From NCBI GenBank assembly GCA_041392205.1, contig JAWKMO010000003.1:62001-126000 (forward strand): a DNA stretch of 64,000 bases. The letters are read 5' to 3'. The DNA is from Halomarinibacterium sp041392205 (GTDB lineage Bacteria > Bacteroidota > Bacteroidia > Flavobacteriales > Flavobacteriaceae). Position numbers and translations under genes: made by a program. Position 1 is the first letter of the stretch, and every line of letters starts with the position of its first letter. Below are positions 26,231-34,639 of the stretch, piece after piece. Under the pieces are notes generated by a model. That model did no database searches, was not told the origin of the DNA, and worked only from the letters and a program-made list of their open reading frames with translations.

Positions 26231-29163
26231 GGTTTCTTATTTAATGTAATAATTGCATCATAAATCGCTTCCTGAATACGGCTTCGCAAGTCGCTACTTA
26301 TAAGCATTCTATTATCTACTGAAGGATAGGTTCGGTTAGATAAAAACACGTACACTATTTCTTCTTCGGGGTCTGCCCAGGTAAAGGTGCCGGTAAAACC
26401 ACTATGCCCAAAACTGGTTAAGGAAACACACCCACAGGTAGGCCCACTTTCTCCTAATTGGGGTTTGTCGAAACCTACGCCCCTCCTTACATTATCTTCA
26501 CAAAAATAACAGGTATTAAAAGCGTCCAATGTTTGCGGTTTCAGGTATTGTTTGCCGCCGTAGGATCCCTTCCAAAGGTACATTTGCATCATTTTAGCGA
26601 CATCGTTGGCATTTCCAAACAAGCCTGCATGACCACTTACCCCTCCCAACATGGCGGCACCTTGATCATGTACATACCCTTGTACTTTTTGCATTCGGAA
26701 AGAATTATCCTCCTCGGTAGGGGGAATACGGTTTAGTGAAAACTTCTCCAACGGTTTATAAGTAAGGGTAGTAGCTCCTAAGGATTCATAAAAATCCCGT
26801 TGCACTAAATCTTCCAACGATTCCCCATAGAATTCTTCCAAGTATTTTTTCAACAGGTAATAGGGCAAATCACTGTATTTATACCCGTTATTTTCTCTTA
26901 GATCGCTATCCTTTATTTTGGCGAAGATGGTATCGGTATAATCGTTTCGCAGATACATATCGTTGGCCACCTTTACAGTAAATACACCTTCCTTTTTTCG
27001 GGAATAATACCTGGTAGAAGGGCCTCCTGTAAGGGTATCCATGGTAGTTATATAAAACGGAATCCAAGCTTGCAAGCCCGCAGTATGTGTAAGCATTCGT
27101 TTAAGCGTACTATTCTTTTTATTGGAGTTTTTAAATTCTGGCAGCATGTCGGATAGCTTTGTATCCATGGTAATTACCTTACGGTCGTACAACTCCATTA
27201 CCATAGGCAATGCCGCCAGTATTTTTGTCATAGAAGCCAAATCATATACCGATTCGTCTTTTACTTTATATAATTTTTCAGGCGTATGGTAGCCAACGTT
27301 TTTTTGGTAAATTACTTTTCCTTTTCGGGCTACTAAAATTTGTGCCCCTGGGTACATTCCAGCCCAATAGCCATTTCGGGCAAGGGTATCAATCTTTTTA
27401 AGCTTTTCAGCGGCGATCCCTACACTTTCGGGGGTTCCGTATTGTAACCGTTGCAAAGAAGGAGTAAAAATGGAGGTATTCACCGGAAAATCCGTTCCAA
27501 GGGAAACAGGAAGTACGCCTTTACCTTCTCTCGCACCAAAGATAATTTGTGCCGATAATTGCTGTGCCACTTCACTGTTTTGATAGGAAATTATAATACC
27601 TTCAAAATTGGCTGAAGGATTTAAATCCAGCAAGGCGTAAGGGCGTGTAAAAACATCTAAAATGACGCGATTCGTTCGAGCAATTTCATACATCCATACC
27701 CATTCTTTATCCTCTATTTTATAGGGTTTCCAAGGGTTTTGATTGGATTTGTGAAAACCTATAATAACATAATCGTAGTTTTTAAGTTTTTCAATATAAG
27801 TCTCTAAACTAGTGGCTTTTACCCAATCTACCTGAGTGTATTTGTTTAAGTAGGAAAGAAAGGTGTCGCCAGAATCGTCCCCAAAATTAACGTAGGCAAT
27901 TTTTGTTTTTTGAAGGTTTTTTATAGGCACTATGGACACCTCATTCTTCACCACTGTAATGGCATTTTCCATGGCAATTTCGTACAAGGCATCGTCTTTT
28001 GGGGTCGAAAGATCTTCCAAAAGGTTTGTGGTTTCTACGGGAAGGTAAGTATGCAAGCCCGCTTTATATTTTGCCAACAATATTTTCTTTACCGAGTGAG
28101 CCAATCGATCCTCCGTAATTATTCCTTCACGATAGGCATTGACTAAAAGGGGATGGGATTTTGGGATATCTTCCGAAATAAGCAATACATCATTTCCGGC
28201 TAAAAAAGCGGCTAAATCGATTTCTACCGGCGTTTTAAAGTCTGCGGCACCCTTCATATTAAGCGCATCGGTAAAAATAAGTCCGTTAAACCCTAATTCG
28301 CCCTTCAACAAATGCGTAACCATATCTTTTGAAATAGAAGAAGGATAATCTTTTTCGGAAATAAGTTCTGGAATATTTAGATGCGCTACCATGACACTGC
28401 TTAAACCCTTTTCAATAAGGTATTTGTAGGGATATAGTTCGATAGAGTCCATTCGAGCCTTGTTAAAAAGCAAGGTGGGTAATGATTTATGCGAATCGGT
28501 GTCGGTATCTCCATGCCCAGGAAAGTGTTTGGCATTTGCTAAAACACCTACACTTTGCATCCCTTCCATAAAAGCAATGGCTTTACGGGTTACATTTTCT
28601 CGGTCTTCACCAAAAGAGCGATTTCCAATAATGGGGTTATTGGGGTTAATATTAATATCTACTACGGGAGCAAAATTAAAATGCACTCCCAGTCTTTTAC
28701 AATGCTCCCCTATTCTTTTCCCAACCTGCTTTACAATACTATCGTCTTTAATAGCGCCTAAGGTCATATTCCAAGGATAAGCAAAAGTAGAATCCAGTCG
28801 CATGGCCAGTCCCCACTCTGCATCCATCCCAATTAATAATGGGATTTTGGATCGTGATTGGAATTCGTTATTCAGTTTTGCTTGTCTCACCGGTCCCCCT
28901 TTGGAAAAGATAATTCCGCCAATATAATACTTTGAAATAAGGTCTTTTACAAGATCGGTTTTAGCGGTAGGATCGCTAGAAAAAACATCCACCATAAATA
29001 ACTGCCCCACTTTTTCTTCCAGCGACATATTTCCATAAATACTATCGACCCATTTTCGCTGGTTTTCGATATCCTTTTCTACTAATAAGGGCTGTATTTG
29101 CTGGGCAAAAAGTGCTTTTGTTAGTAGTAAAAAAACTACGGTTATAAAAAATTGAATTCTCAT
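26227..29163 (-). CDS. fusion of GH3 beta-N-acetylglucosaminidase (NagZ-like) and beta-lactamase-fold serine hydrolase
   Basis: A 978-residue secreted protein with a signal peptide (ending ALFAQ). Residues about 35-560 form a GH3 domain with the NagZ-type signature KHFPGHGDTDTDSH (about 212-225), whose loop His/Asp acts as acid-base. It removes GlcNAc from muropeptides. The C-terminal part (about 590-975) is a class C beta-lactamase-fold domain with the SxxK pair in LASMTKIL, the YKYSDLPYY motif and HSGFTGT near the end. Such NagZ-AmpC fusions are recurrent in Bacteroidota. The second domain may be a peptidase or esterase; resistance cannot be inferred. It is followed at once by bshA, with one base between the preceding gene and its start. 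Confidence 0.9.
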   Translation of the reverse strand: MRIQFFITVVFLLLTKALFAQQIQPLLVEKDIENQRKWVDSIYGNMSLEEKVGQLFMVDVFSSDPTAKTDLVKDLISKYYIGGIIFSKGGPVRQAKLNNEFQSRSKIPLLIGMDAEWGLAMRLDSTFAYPWNMTLGAIKDDSIVKQVGKRIGEHCKRLGVHFNFAPVVDININPNNPIIGNRSFGEDRENVTRKAIAFMEGMQSVGVLANAKHFPGHGDTDTDSHKSLPTLLFNKARMDSIELYPYKYLIEKGLSSVMVAHLNIPELISEKDYPSSISKDMVTHLLKGELGFNGLIFTDALNMKGAADFKTPVEIDLAAFLAGNDVLLISEDIPKSHPLLVNAYREGIITEDRLAHSVKKILLAKYKAGLHTYLPVETTNLLEDLSTPKDDALYEIAMENAITVVKNEVSIVPIKNLQKTKIAYVNFGDDSGDTFLSYLNKYTQVDWVKATSLETYIEKLKNYDYVIIGFHKSNQNPWKPYKIEDKEWVWMYEIARTNRVILDVFTRPYALLDLNPSANFEGIIISYQNSEVAQQLSAQIIFGAREGKGVLPVSLGTDFPVNTSIFTPSLQRLQYGTPESVGIAAEKLKKIDTLARNGYWAGMYPGAQILVARKGKVIYQKNVGYHTPEKLYKVKDESVYDLASMTKILAALPMVMELYDRKVITMDTKLSDMLPEFKNSNKKNSTLKRMLTHTAGLQAWIPFYITTMDTLTGGPSTRYYSRKKEGVFTVKVANDMYLRNDYTDTIFAKIKDSDLRENNGYKYSDLPYYLLKKYLEEFYGESLEDLVQRDFYESLGATTLTYKPLEKFSLNRIPPTEEDNSFRMQKVQGYVHDQGAAMLGGVSGHAGLFGNANDVAKMMQMYLWKGSYGGKQYLKPQTLDAFNTCYFCEDNVRRGVGFDKPQLGESGPTCGCVSLTSFGHSGFTGTFTWADPEEEIVYVFLSNRTYPSVDNRMLISSDLRSRIQEAIYDAIITLNKKP

Positions 29164-29164
29164 G

Positions 29165-29650
29165 CTATGCTAAAAAACGGCTGTGCCAACTATCTTTTGC
29201 AGGAACTTCCCAATGTTCTAAATATTCTGCTTTGGTATTCACCAAATTGTTAAAAACGACCGTATTTCCAGAAACGGAGCGATCTTTAGCCATTTTTTTA
29301 AAATCTAATAAAGGTTTGTATGCTATGTACTCGCCGTGATAAAAAGTGACGTTCATTTTATCGAGCAAATCGACCCCTAGTTGTTTTTCTAGCGACTGAA
29401 TAAAATGCACTGAAGCATCGATACTGCATCCTGAAGCCGAAGCATTTTCTTGGTTAAGGCCCATGATAATAAAACGATGGTATTTTATTTCAAATCCCGC
29501 TTCTAGGTCTGCGCCGTGAGCCGTCCATTGTGAGAGAAAAGACTGGGTTTGTTGGGATATAAAATCGACTTCTGCATCGGATAATTTTCTATTGGCTTGA
29601 TAGATCCAAATGCGGGAGTCGTTAGGTAAATTGTTGAAATCTGTTAGCAT
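29165..29650 (-). CDS. conserved Bacteroidota protein of 161 aa (often named ABC transporter ATPase)
   Basis: Proteins like this (WIYQANRKLSD, SFLSQWTAHG, FIIMGLNQENASASGCSIDASV, ISLEKQLG-type helix, VFNNLVNTKAEYLEHWEVP) are widespread in Bacteroidota and, as I recall, labelled ABC transporter ATPase in databases. I see no Walker A, ABC signature or Walker B, and the protein is too short for an ABC domain. The name is therefore misleading. The small conserved cluster GCSIDASVHFI and the tryptophan-rich edges suggest a compact soluble domain. It lies in the middle of the envelope/redox operon, one base before the GH3 gene. Function is unknown. Confidence 0.75.
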   Translation of the reverse strand: MLTDFNNLPNDSRIWIYQANRKLSDAEVDFISQQTQSFLSQWTAHGADLEAGFEIKYHRFIIMGLNQENASASGCSIDASVHFIQSLEKQLGVDLLDKMNVTFYHGEYIAYKPLLDFKKMAKDRSVSGNTVVFNNLVNTKAEYLEHWEVPAKDSWHSRFLA

Positions 29651-29761
29651 TTTTTATTTTCTTTGGAAGGATTTGGTCAACTCACATCCCTTTAGCCCCA
29701 TCCGAAGTACAGTAGCCTATACCCCACATTTTGGGACAGCCACTTCGAAGGGGAAATTTAT

Positions 29762-30553
29762 TTATAATTCAGAGGCATTGGCAATCATTTCGGCGACATC
29801 CATTACCTGAATGTCATTTTCTTTATGCTTGGCTTTTACCCCATCGGTCATCATGGTATTACAGAACGGGCAGCCTGCAGCAATAATAGCGGGTTTTGTT
29901 TCTAGGGCTTCTTCGGTACGTTCTACATTAATGTCTTTAGCTCCTTTTTCGGGTTCTTTAAACATTTGGGCGCCCCCTGCCCCACAACATAATCCACGGG
30001 TTTTACAGCGCTTCATCTCTACCAATTCAACATCTAATTTTTGAAGCAATGCTCTAGGAGCTTCGTATTCATTATTGGCTCTTCCTAAATAGCAAGGATC
30101 GTGAAAAGTGATGCGTTTTCCTTTAAATTTACCCCCTTCCACTTTCAATCTGCCTTCATTCATCAGGCTGTTTAAAAATTGAGTGTGGTGCATCACTTCA
30201 TAATTACCTCCCAATTCTGGGTATTCATTCTTTAATGTATTAAAGCAATGAGGGCAGGCGGTTACTATTTTTTTTATTCCGTATCCGTCTAACACTTGAA
30301 TATTCATCATCGCTTGCATCTGGAACAAAAACTCATTTCCTGCCCGTTTGGCAGGGTCTCCAGTACAACTTTCTTCGGTACCCAACACGGCAAAATCCAC
30401 AGCAGCATGGTTCAATAATTTGGCAAAGGCTTTGGTTATTTTCTTTGCACGATCATCAAAACTACCCGCACAGCCTACCCAAAAAAGGACTTCGGGCTGT
30501 TTGCCTTTTGCTAAATATTCGGCCATCGTAGGCACATTCATTGTTTCGCTCAT
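29762..30553 (-). CDS. CCG-domain (Fe-S)-binding protein, HdrD/LutA-like
   Basis: A 263-residue protein with two CCG-type cysteine-rich repeats, as in heterodisulfide reductase subunit B/D and LutA. Repeat one shows WVGCAGSFDDR, ACPHCFNTLKNEYPELG; repeat two shows FHDPCYLGR, LCCGAGGAQMF and GCPFCNTMM. Such domains hold an unusual 4Fe-4S cluster and act in thiol/disulfide or hydroxyacid electron transfer. It probably works with the membrane-bound 4Fe-4S protein encoded two genes upstream (31007-32305), the two together forming a HdrDE-like pair. The separating HAD gene ends three bases before this start, so all are in one operon. Confidence 0.9.
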   Translation of the reverse strand: MSETMNVPTMAEYLAKGKQPEVLFWVGCAGSFDDRAKKITKAFAKLLNHAAVDFAVLGTEESCTGDPAKRAGNEFLFQMQAMMNIQVLDGYGIKKIVTACPHCFNTLKNEYPELGGNYEVMHHTQFLNSLMNEGRLKVEGGKFKGKRITFHDPCYLGRANNEYEAPRALLQKLDVELVEMKRCKTRGLCCGAGGAQMFKEPEKGAKDINVERTEEALETKPAIIAAGCPFCNTMMTDGVKAKHKENDIQVMDVAEMIANASEL

Positions 30554-30556
30554 GGG

Positions 30557-30991
30557 TTATTCTTTAAAAACCTGAATGGTTACTTCTTTTTCCACTAAAT
30601 CGGTGAACTTTCCTTTATATCGGGTGGCTTTTACTAGGTGATTATCGATCCAATGATAGTTACCTCCCCGTGGTTTCCCCATTAACATAGAATGGTATTT
30701 AAATCCGTGTTTTGCCAACCAAGACTCGGTAACTTCCCGGTGCGCTTCAGTGCGTGAGGTAAAAAAGCAAATCACATGCCCTTCGTCATACCATTTATTA
30801 AGGGTTATTAACGCATCTGGATACACTTCAGCGGTAGCCATACGTTCGGGTTCTTCATTGGGGATATCGTCACATATAGTACCGTCTATATCGATTAAGT
30901 AATTTTTAATTCCCTCGGGAAGCACAGGGCTTACATGCTGGCCCTCTGCTACTTTGTCGTGCAATAATTTTTCAACTTCGTCTTTGTGCAT
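30557..30991 (-). CDS. small HAD-superfamily phosphatase-like protein
   Basis: A 144-residue protein with the HAD motif I YLIDIDGTICDD (Asp34, Asp36), motif II FFTSRTEAHR, and a C-terminal WIDNHLVKATRYKGKF region. Orthologues in Flavobacteriia are often labelled phosphoheptose isomerase, which has no support in the sequence. The protein is a minimal HAD phosphohydrolase; substrate unknown. It lies between the membrane Fe-S protein (15-base gap) and the CCG protein (3-base gap), which suggests a maintenance role for the same pathway. Confidence 0.75.
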   Translation of the reverse strand: MHKDEVEKLLHDKVAEGQHVSPVLPEGIKNYLIDIDGTICDDIPNEEPERMATAEVYPDALITLNKWYDEGHVICFFTSRTEAHREVTESWLAKHGFKYHSMLMGKPRGGNYHWIDNHLVKATRYKGKFTDLVEKEVTIQVFKE

Positions 30992-31006
30992 CTTCGTTAT
31001 TTCGTT

Positions 31007-32305
31007 TTATTCGTTTATCCAATTGGCTCTATCCATTTGATTGAAGGGCCAAGGAGCGGCATTGTTTTCGATATTGTTCATCGTTACATTAAGCTCTGTG
31101 GGCGCTGCCGATTGTTCCATCACTAAGTATTGTCGCATAGCCATAATAATAGACAGCGGGTCGATACTTACGGGGCATGCTTCTACACAGGCATTACAGG
31201 TCGTACAGGCCCATAGTTCTTCTCGGGTTATGTAATCGTCTAGTAATTGCTTGCCATCGGGTTGAAAGGTTTTATGGGTGTCGATATTTTTTCCTACTTC
31301 TTCCAAACGGTCGCGAGTATCCATCATAATTTTACGAGGTGATAGCTTTTTCCCGGTTTGGTTGGCGGGACATTCGCTAGTACAACGGCCGCATTCGGTG
31401 CAGGTATAGGCATTTAATAATTGTGTCGTGGTTAAATCCATCACATCGCTGGCGCCAAATTTTGCAGGATTTTCTGTTCCTTCAGGGGGTGCGGCATAGG
31501 GGTCGGCACTAGGATCCATCATTAACTTTACCTCCTTAGTAACCGATGCCAAATTGGCAAATTGTCCTTTGGGAGTTACCCTTCCGAAGTACACATTGGG
31601 AAATGCTAAAATGATGTGTAAGTGCTTGCTAAAATACAGGTAGTTTAAGAAAATTAAAATACCTACCATATGCAACCACCAAGCTGTTCTTTCAATAAAG
31701 TGCAGTGTTCCTTCTGAAGTGCCACTAAACCAACCTGCTATATATTTTGAAATAATGTTTCCATTATTCATTTCTTGAAAATGAATGTCGGTAGCATTCA
31801 TGATAAGGAAAAGGGTCATAAGAACCATTTCGAAATACAGAATGAAATTTCCGTCGTTTTTAGGCCAGCCTTTCATTTCAGGATTCCAAAAACGTTTTAG
31901 TTTTAGGATATTTCGGCGTAGCCAAAAAACAATAACCGAAACAAAGACTAAAACCGCTAAAATTTCAAAAGAAGCGATTAAAAAGCCGTAGAATCCTCCT
32001 AAGGAAGAAAAAACACGATGGGTGCCAAAAAGCCCATCTATGATAATTTCCAGCACCTCCAAATTAATGATAATAAAGCCAAGATAGACTACAAAATGAA
32101 GCAATCCGGGAATAGGTCGCACCACCATTTTGGTTTGTCCTAAGGCAATACGCAATACATTATTCCACCGTTGTCCTTTATGGTTTAATGCGGCTACGGG
32201 CTGCCCTATTTTGATGTTTCTAATGATTTTACGAATGTTTTTTGTGAAAAAACCAATTCCGAAAACCAATAGCAATAAAAAAAGTAAGTTAGGAATATAC
32301 TGCAT
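31007..32305 (-). CDS. membrane-anchored 4Fe-4S protein (HdrE/NarI-like domain plus ferredoxin domain)
   Basis: A 432-residue protein with about five to six transmembrane helices in its first 235 residues, including histidines within helices that could bind haem b. Two 4Fe-4S binding motifs follow: CTECGRCTSECP (Cys302, 305, 308, 312) and CTTCNACVEACP (Cys367, 370, 373, 377). The layout is that of HdrE/DsrM-type quinone-interacting proteins fused with a ferredoxin domain. It probably exchanges electrons between the quinone pool and the CCG protein encoded downstream. Its ATG overlaps the MlaD stop by one base (32305), so coupling is tight. The natural redox partner is unknown. Confidence 0.85.
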   Translation of the reverse strand: MQYIPNLLFLLLLVFGIGFFTKNIRKIIRNIKIGQPVAALNHKGQRWNNVLRIALGQTKMVVRPIPGLLHFVVYLGFIIINLEVLEIIIDGLFGTHRVFSSLGGFYGFLIASFEILAVLVFVSVIVFWLRRNILKLKRFWNPEMKGWPKNDGNFILYFEMVLMTLFLIMNATDIHFQEMNNGNIISKYIAGWFSGTSEGTLHFIERTAWWLHMVGILIFLNYLYFSKHLHIILAFPNVYFGRVTPKGQFANLASVTKEVKLMMDPSADPYAAPPEGTENPAKFGASDVMDLTTTQLLNAYTCTECGRCTSECPANQTGKKLSPRKIMMDTRDRLEEVGKNIDTHKTFQPDGKQLLDDYITREELWACTTCNACVEACPVSIDPLSIIMAMRQYLVMEQSAAPTELNVTMNNIENNAAPWPFNQMDRANWINE

Positions 32306-33258
32306 TATTGTATCGAATCTTTTGGGGGTTCGTATTGTTTTGGTCGTTTTCCAAATAAGGAGAAATGGACATAACGCTTGGGGTTCAATTTCATATCCTC
32401 TAAAAGTTGCTCCAATTGTTTGGAGGCTCCAGTGAGGTTGTTATACAGCTTTTCATCATGTAATAGTTTCCCAACACTGCCTTCTCCGTTATCTATTTTT
32501 TGAACTATTTCATTAAATTTTGCTGTGGTATTTTCCAAGTCTCGAACCATTTTACCAATTTCAATTTGTGCTAACGAATCGGAGAATTTTGAAAAATTTT
32601 CTGTGGTGGTATCAAGATTGGTAAAAGTATTGCTTAGTTTGTCTTTATTGGTTGCTAACAAAGAATTCATATTCGCCGCTGCGCTGTTAAAAGAAGTCAT
32701 GGTAGCGTTAAGCTTCTCAATTCCTTCGCGAAGATTTTGCTTTGTTTTATCGTCCATAATTTCATTAATCCCCACCAATAAAGAATCTAGACTAGAAAGC
32801 GTAGAGGTGATGGTTTTTTCTAAGGGGCTAAATTTATCCAAAATCCCATCGATCATGCCCGATTGCAGTTTTCCAAGAAGGGTATCGCCAGGGTTGGCTA
32901 ATTCTTGTGAGGTATAATCTGGAATGATCCTAAGGTTATTGCCTCCAATAAAGCCACTGCTGTAAATTTGCACTAGGCTCGTTTTGGAAAACTGAAAGTC
33001 TTTTTCAACTACAAAGGCTACAATTACTTTACCCCCGTCAATTTTTTCCAGAAAGATATTTTTTACTTTCCCCACTTTTAAACCGTTTACGGTAACTGGA
33101 GCGGCGGGTGCTAATCCCGATACATCACTATACTTTACATAAAACTCTCGCGGTTTATTAAAAAGCTCGGAGCCTTTTAAAAAATTATACCCCAGTATAA
33201 AGAGCAATATGGATACAATGGCAAAAATTCCTGTTTTTACTTCTCTCGAAAGCTTCAA
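32305..33258 (-). CDS. MlaD/MCE-domain protein
   Basis: A 317-residue protein with one N-terminal transmembrane helix (IFAIVSILLFILGYNFLKG) and an MCE domain (YVKYSDVSGLAPAAPVTVNGLKVGKVKNIFLE, IYSSGFIGGNNLRIIPDY). A long alpha-helical/coiled-coil tail follows. MCE proteins form periplasmic rings that carry lipids between membranes (the Mla system). The permease and ATPase partners are not in the window. It lies between the amidase and the Fe-S protein; a possible TAnnTTTG element lies at 33282-33289. Confidence 0.9.
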   Translation of the reverse strand: MKLSREVKTGIFAIVSILLFILGYNFLKGSELFNKPREFYVKYSDVSGLAPAAPVTVNGLKVGKVKNIFLEKIDGGKVIVAFVVEKDFQFSKTSLVQIYSSGFIGGNNLRIIPDYTSQELANPGDTLLGKLQSGMIDGILDKFSPLEKTITSTLSSLDSLLVGINEIMDDKTKQNLREGIEKLNATMTSFNSAAANMNSLLATNKDKLSNTFTNLDTTTENFSKFSDSLAQIEIGKMVRDLENTTAKFNEIVQKIDNGEGSVGKLLHDEKLYNNLTGASKQLEQLLEDMKLNPKRYVHFSLFGKRPKQYEPPKDSIQ

Positions 33259-33281
33259 TTGATTGGTTTTATTGTTAATTA

Positions 33282-33289
33282 CAAATTTA
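33282..33289 (-). promoter_or_regulatory. possible TAnnTTTG -7 element upstream of the MlaD gene
   Basis: On the minus strand this reads TAAATTTG, 24 bases before the MlaD start codon. No clear -33 element is seen, so it may or may not act separately from the amidase promoter. Confidence 0.35.
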
Positions 33290-33332
33290 GAAATAAATAT
33301 GCTAAGGCTAGGTTAAATTTTGCAGAAATGGA

Positions 33333-34454
33333 CTATTGGTCATTGTTTGATAGTATTTCTGAAAGTTTTACTTTTTTTCCTTCTTTAAATGCTACGATAT
33401 ATGCTGAAGGATAGCCCTTTTCTTGAGCATAGGTTTTCATGAGTTGAATTTTATTATAGTCGGAAGTTTCTCCGTAATAGTATTTGTACAAACCGTCTTC
33501 TTTGTTTCGGCTCACTTCTTCCAATCCTTTAAAATTGAAGGGTTTTGTTTCTAGTTTTTTGCTACTCGCCGCTAGTTGCACCTTAAAGGTGACTCCCTCA
33601 TAGATTTTTTCTTCCGTAGTTTCAATGGCTTGGTTAATTTCGTCTTGCGTTATAATAGGATTTTGCGCATCCGAAGTGGCTAAGGCTAAATTTTTGCGAT
33701 AAGTTATAATTCCATTGGCAATTTCTTGAGCCATTTCCTTTCTTCCTTTTTTTGAATTTACATAAGACCCTTCGCTATTATGGGTAAGAAAACCTAATTC
33801 AATTAATACACTAGGCATATAGGAACTATGCAGCACCCAAAAGGGGCCCGATTTTACACTTCGGTCTTTTCGTTTTAAGTTGTTTACAAAATTATTTTGA
33901 ATAAGGCCCGCCAGCATAATGCTTTGGTCTAAATATTCTTCTTGCATTATGGAAAGTCCAATAAGAGATTCTGGGGAACTGGGATTAAAACCAGCGTATT
34001 TTTCTTCATAATTGTCTTCTAAAAAAATAACTTCATTCTCTTTTTTTGCGGTTTCTAAGTTTTTACCCGATTTATCTACTCCCATCACAAAAGTTTCTGC
34101 TCCCGATGCTTGGGTATTATGCGAATTGCAATGAATGGAAACAAAAACATCGGCATCGGCTCTATTTGCAATAGGTCCCCGTTCGTATAACTCAATAAAC
34201 ACATCCGTTTTACGGGTATAGATTACTTTAAAACCAGGTTCTTTTTCTAAAATAGCCCCTACCTGTAACACAACGTCCAGTACAATGTCTTTTTCTACAA
34301 AGCCATTGCCTTTATTTCCTGGGTCTTTACCTCCATGACCGGCATCAAGTACCACCACAAAAGGTTTTTGGGCAGGATTATTGAGGGTTTTAAAAGAAAA
34401 GAAAATAAGTATTCCAAAAAACAGTAAGAAAAGGGATAATAGTTTCGTTTGCAT
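33333..34454 (-). CDS. N-acetylmuramoyl-L-alanine amidase (AmiC-like)
   Basis: A periplasmic Zn amidase that cuts between MurNAc and the stem peptide of peptidoglycan, for cell separation. The Amidase_3 domain is complete: VVLDAGHGGKDPGNKG with zinc His, YERGPIANRADADVFVSIHCNSH, GPFWVLHSSYMPSVLIELGFLTHNSEG. The tail carries a SPOR-like region (VQLAASSKKLETKPFNFKGL, AYIVAFKEG). The longest frame starts at TTG 34517, but ATG 34454 (MQTKLLSLFLLFF) begins exactly at the membrane-anchor/signal segment; I prefer it. It is divergent from lptD and may head the operon that runs to bshA. Confidence 0.9.
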   Translation of the reverse strand: MQTKLLSLFLLFFGILIFFSFKTLNNPAQKPFVVVLDAGHGGKDPGNKGNGFVEKDIVLDVVLQVGAILEKEPGFKVIYTRKTDVFIELYERGPIANRADADVFVSIHCNSHNTQASGAETFVMGVDKSGKNLETAKKENEVIFLEDNYEEKYAGFNPSSPESLIGLSIMQEEYLDQSIMLAGLIQNNFVNNLKRKDRSVKSGPFWVLHSSYMPSVLIELGFLTHNSEGSYVNSKKGRKEMAQEIANGIITYRKNLALATSDAQNPIITQDEINQAIETTEEKIYEGVTFKVQLAASSKKLETKPFNFKGLEEVSRNKEDGLYKYYYGETSDYNKIQLMKTYAQEKGYPSAYIVAFKEGKKVKLSEILSNNDQ

Positions 34455-34527
34455 AGAGGTAAAACGATAGGTTACTAATGTTATTTTTAAAATTTTGTTA
34501 TTTGAAAAACAAGCCAAAAAATATATG

Positions 34528-34535
34528 TAATTTTG
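34528..34535 (+). promoter_or_regulatory. possible TAnnTTTG -7 element upstream of lptD
   Basis: TAATTTTG at 34528-34535 matches the -7 consensus, with a TTG at 34502-34504 (spacer of 23, somewhat long). The lptD start codon is 105 bases downstream. Confidence 0.35.
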
Positions 34536-34639
34536 GCATTCAAAAACTAAGCCAATTTATGAAATAGACAGCGGGTTCCTAATAGGTTTTAAAGGAACTT
34601 ATTAAAAAAGTTGTTTACAAAAAAAATAGTCTAAAAGCA

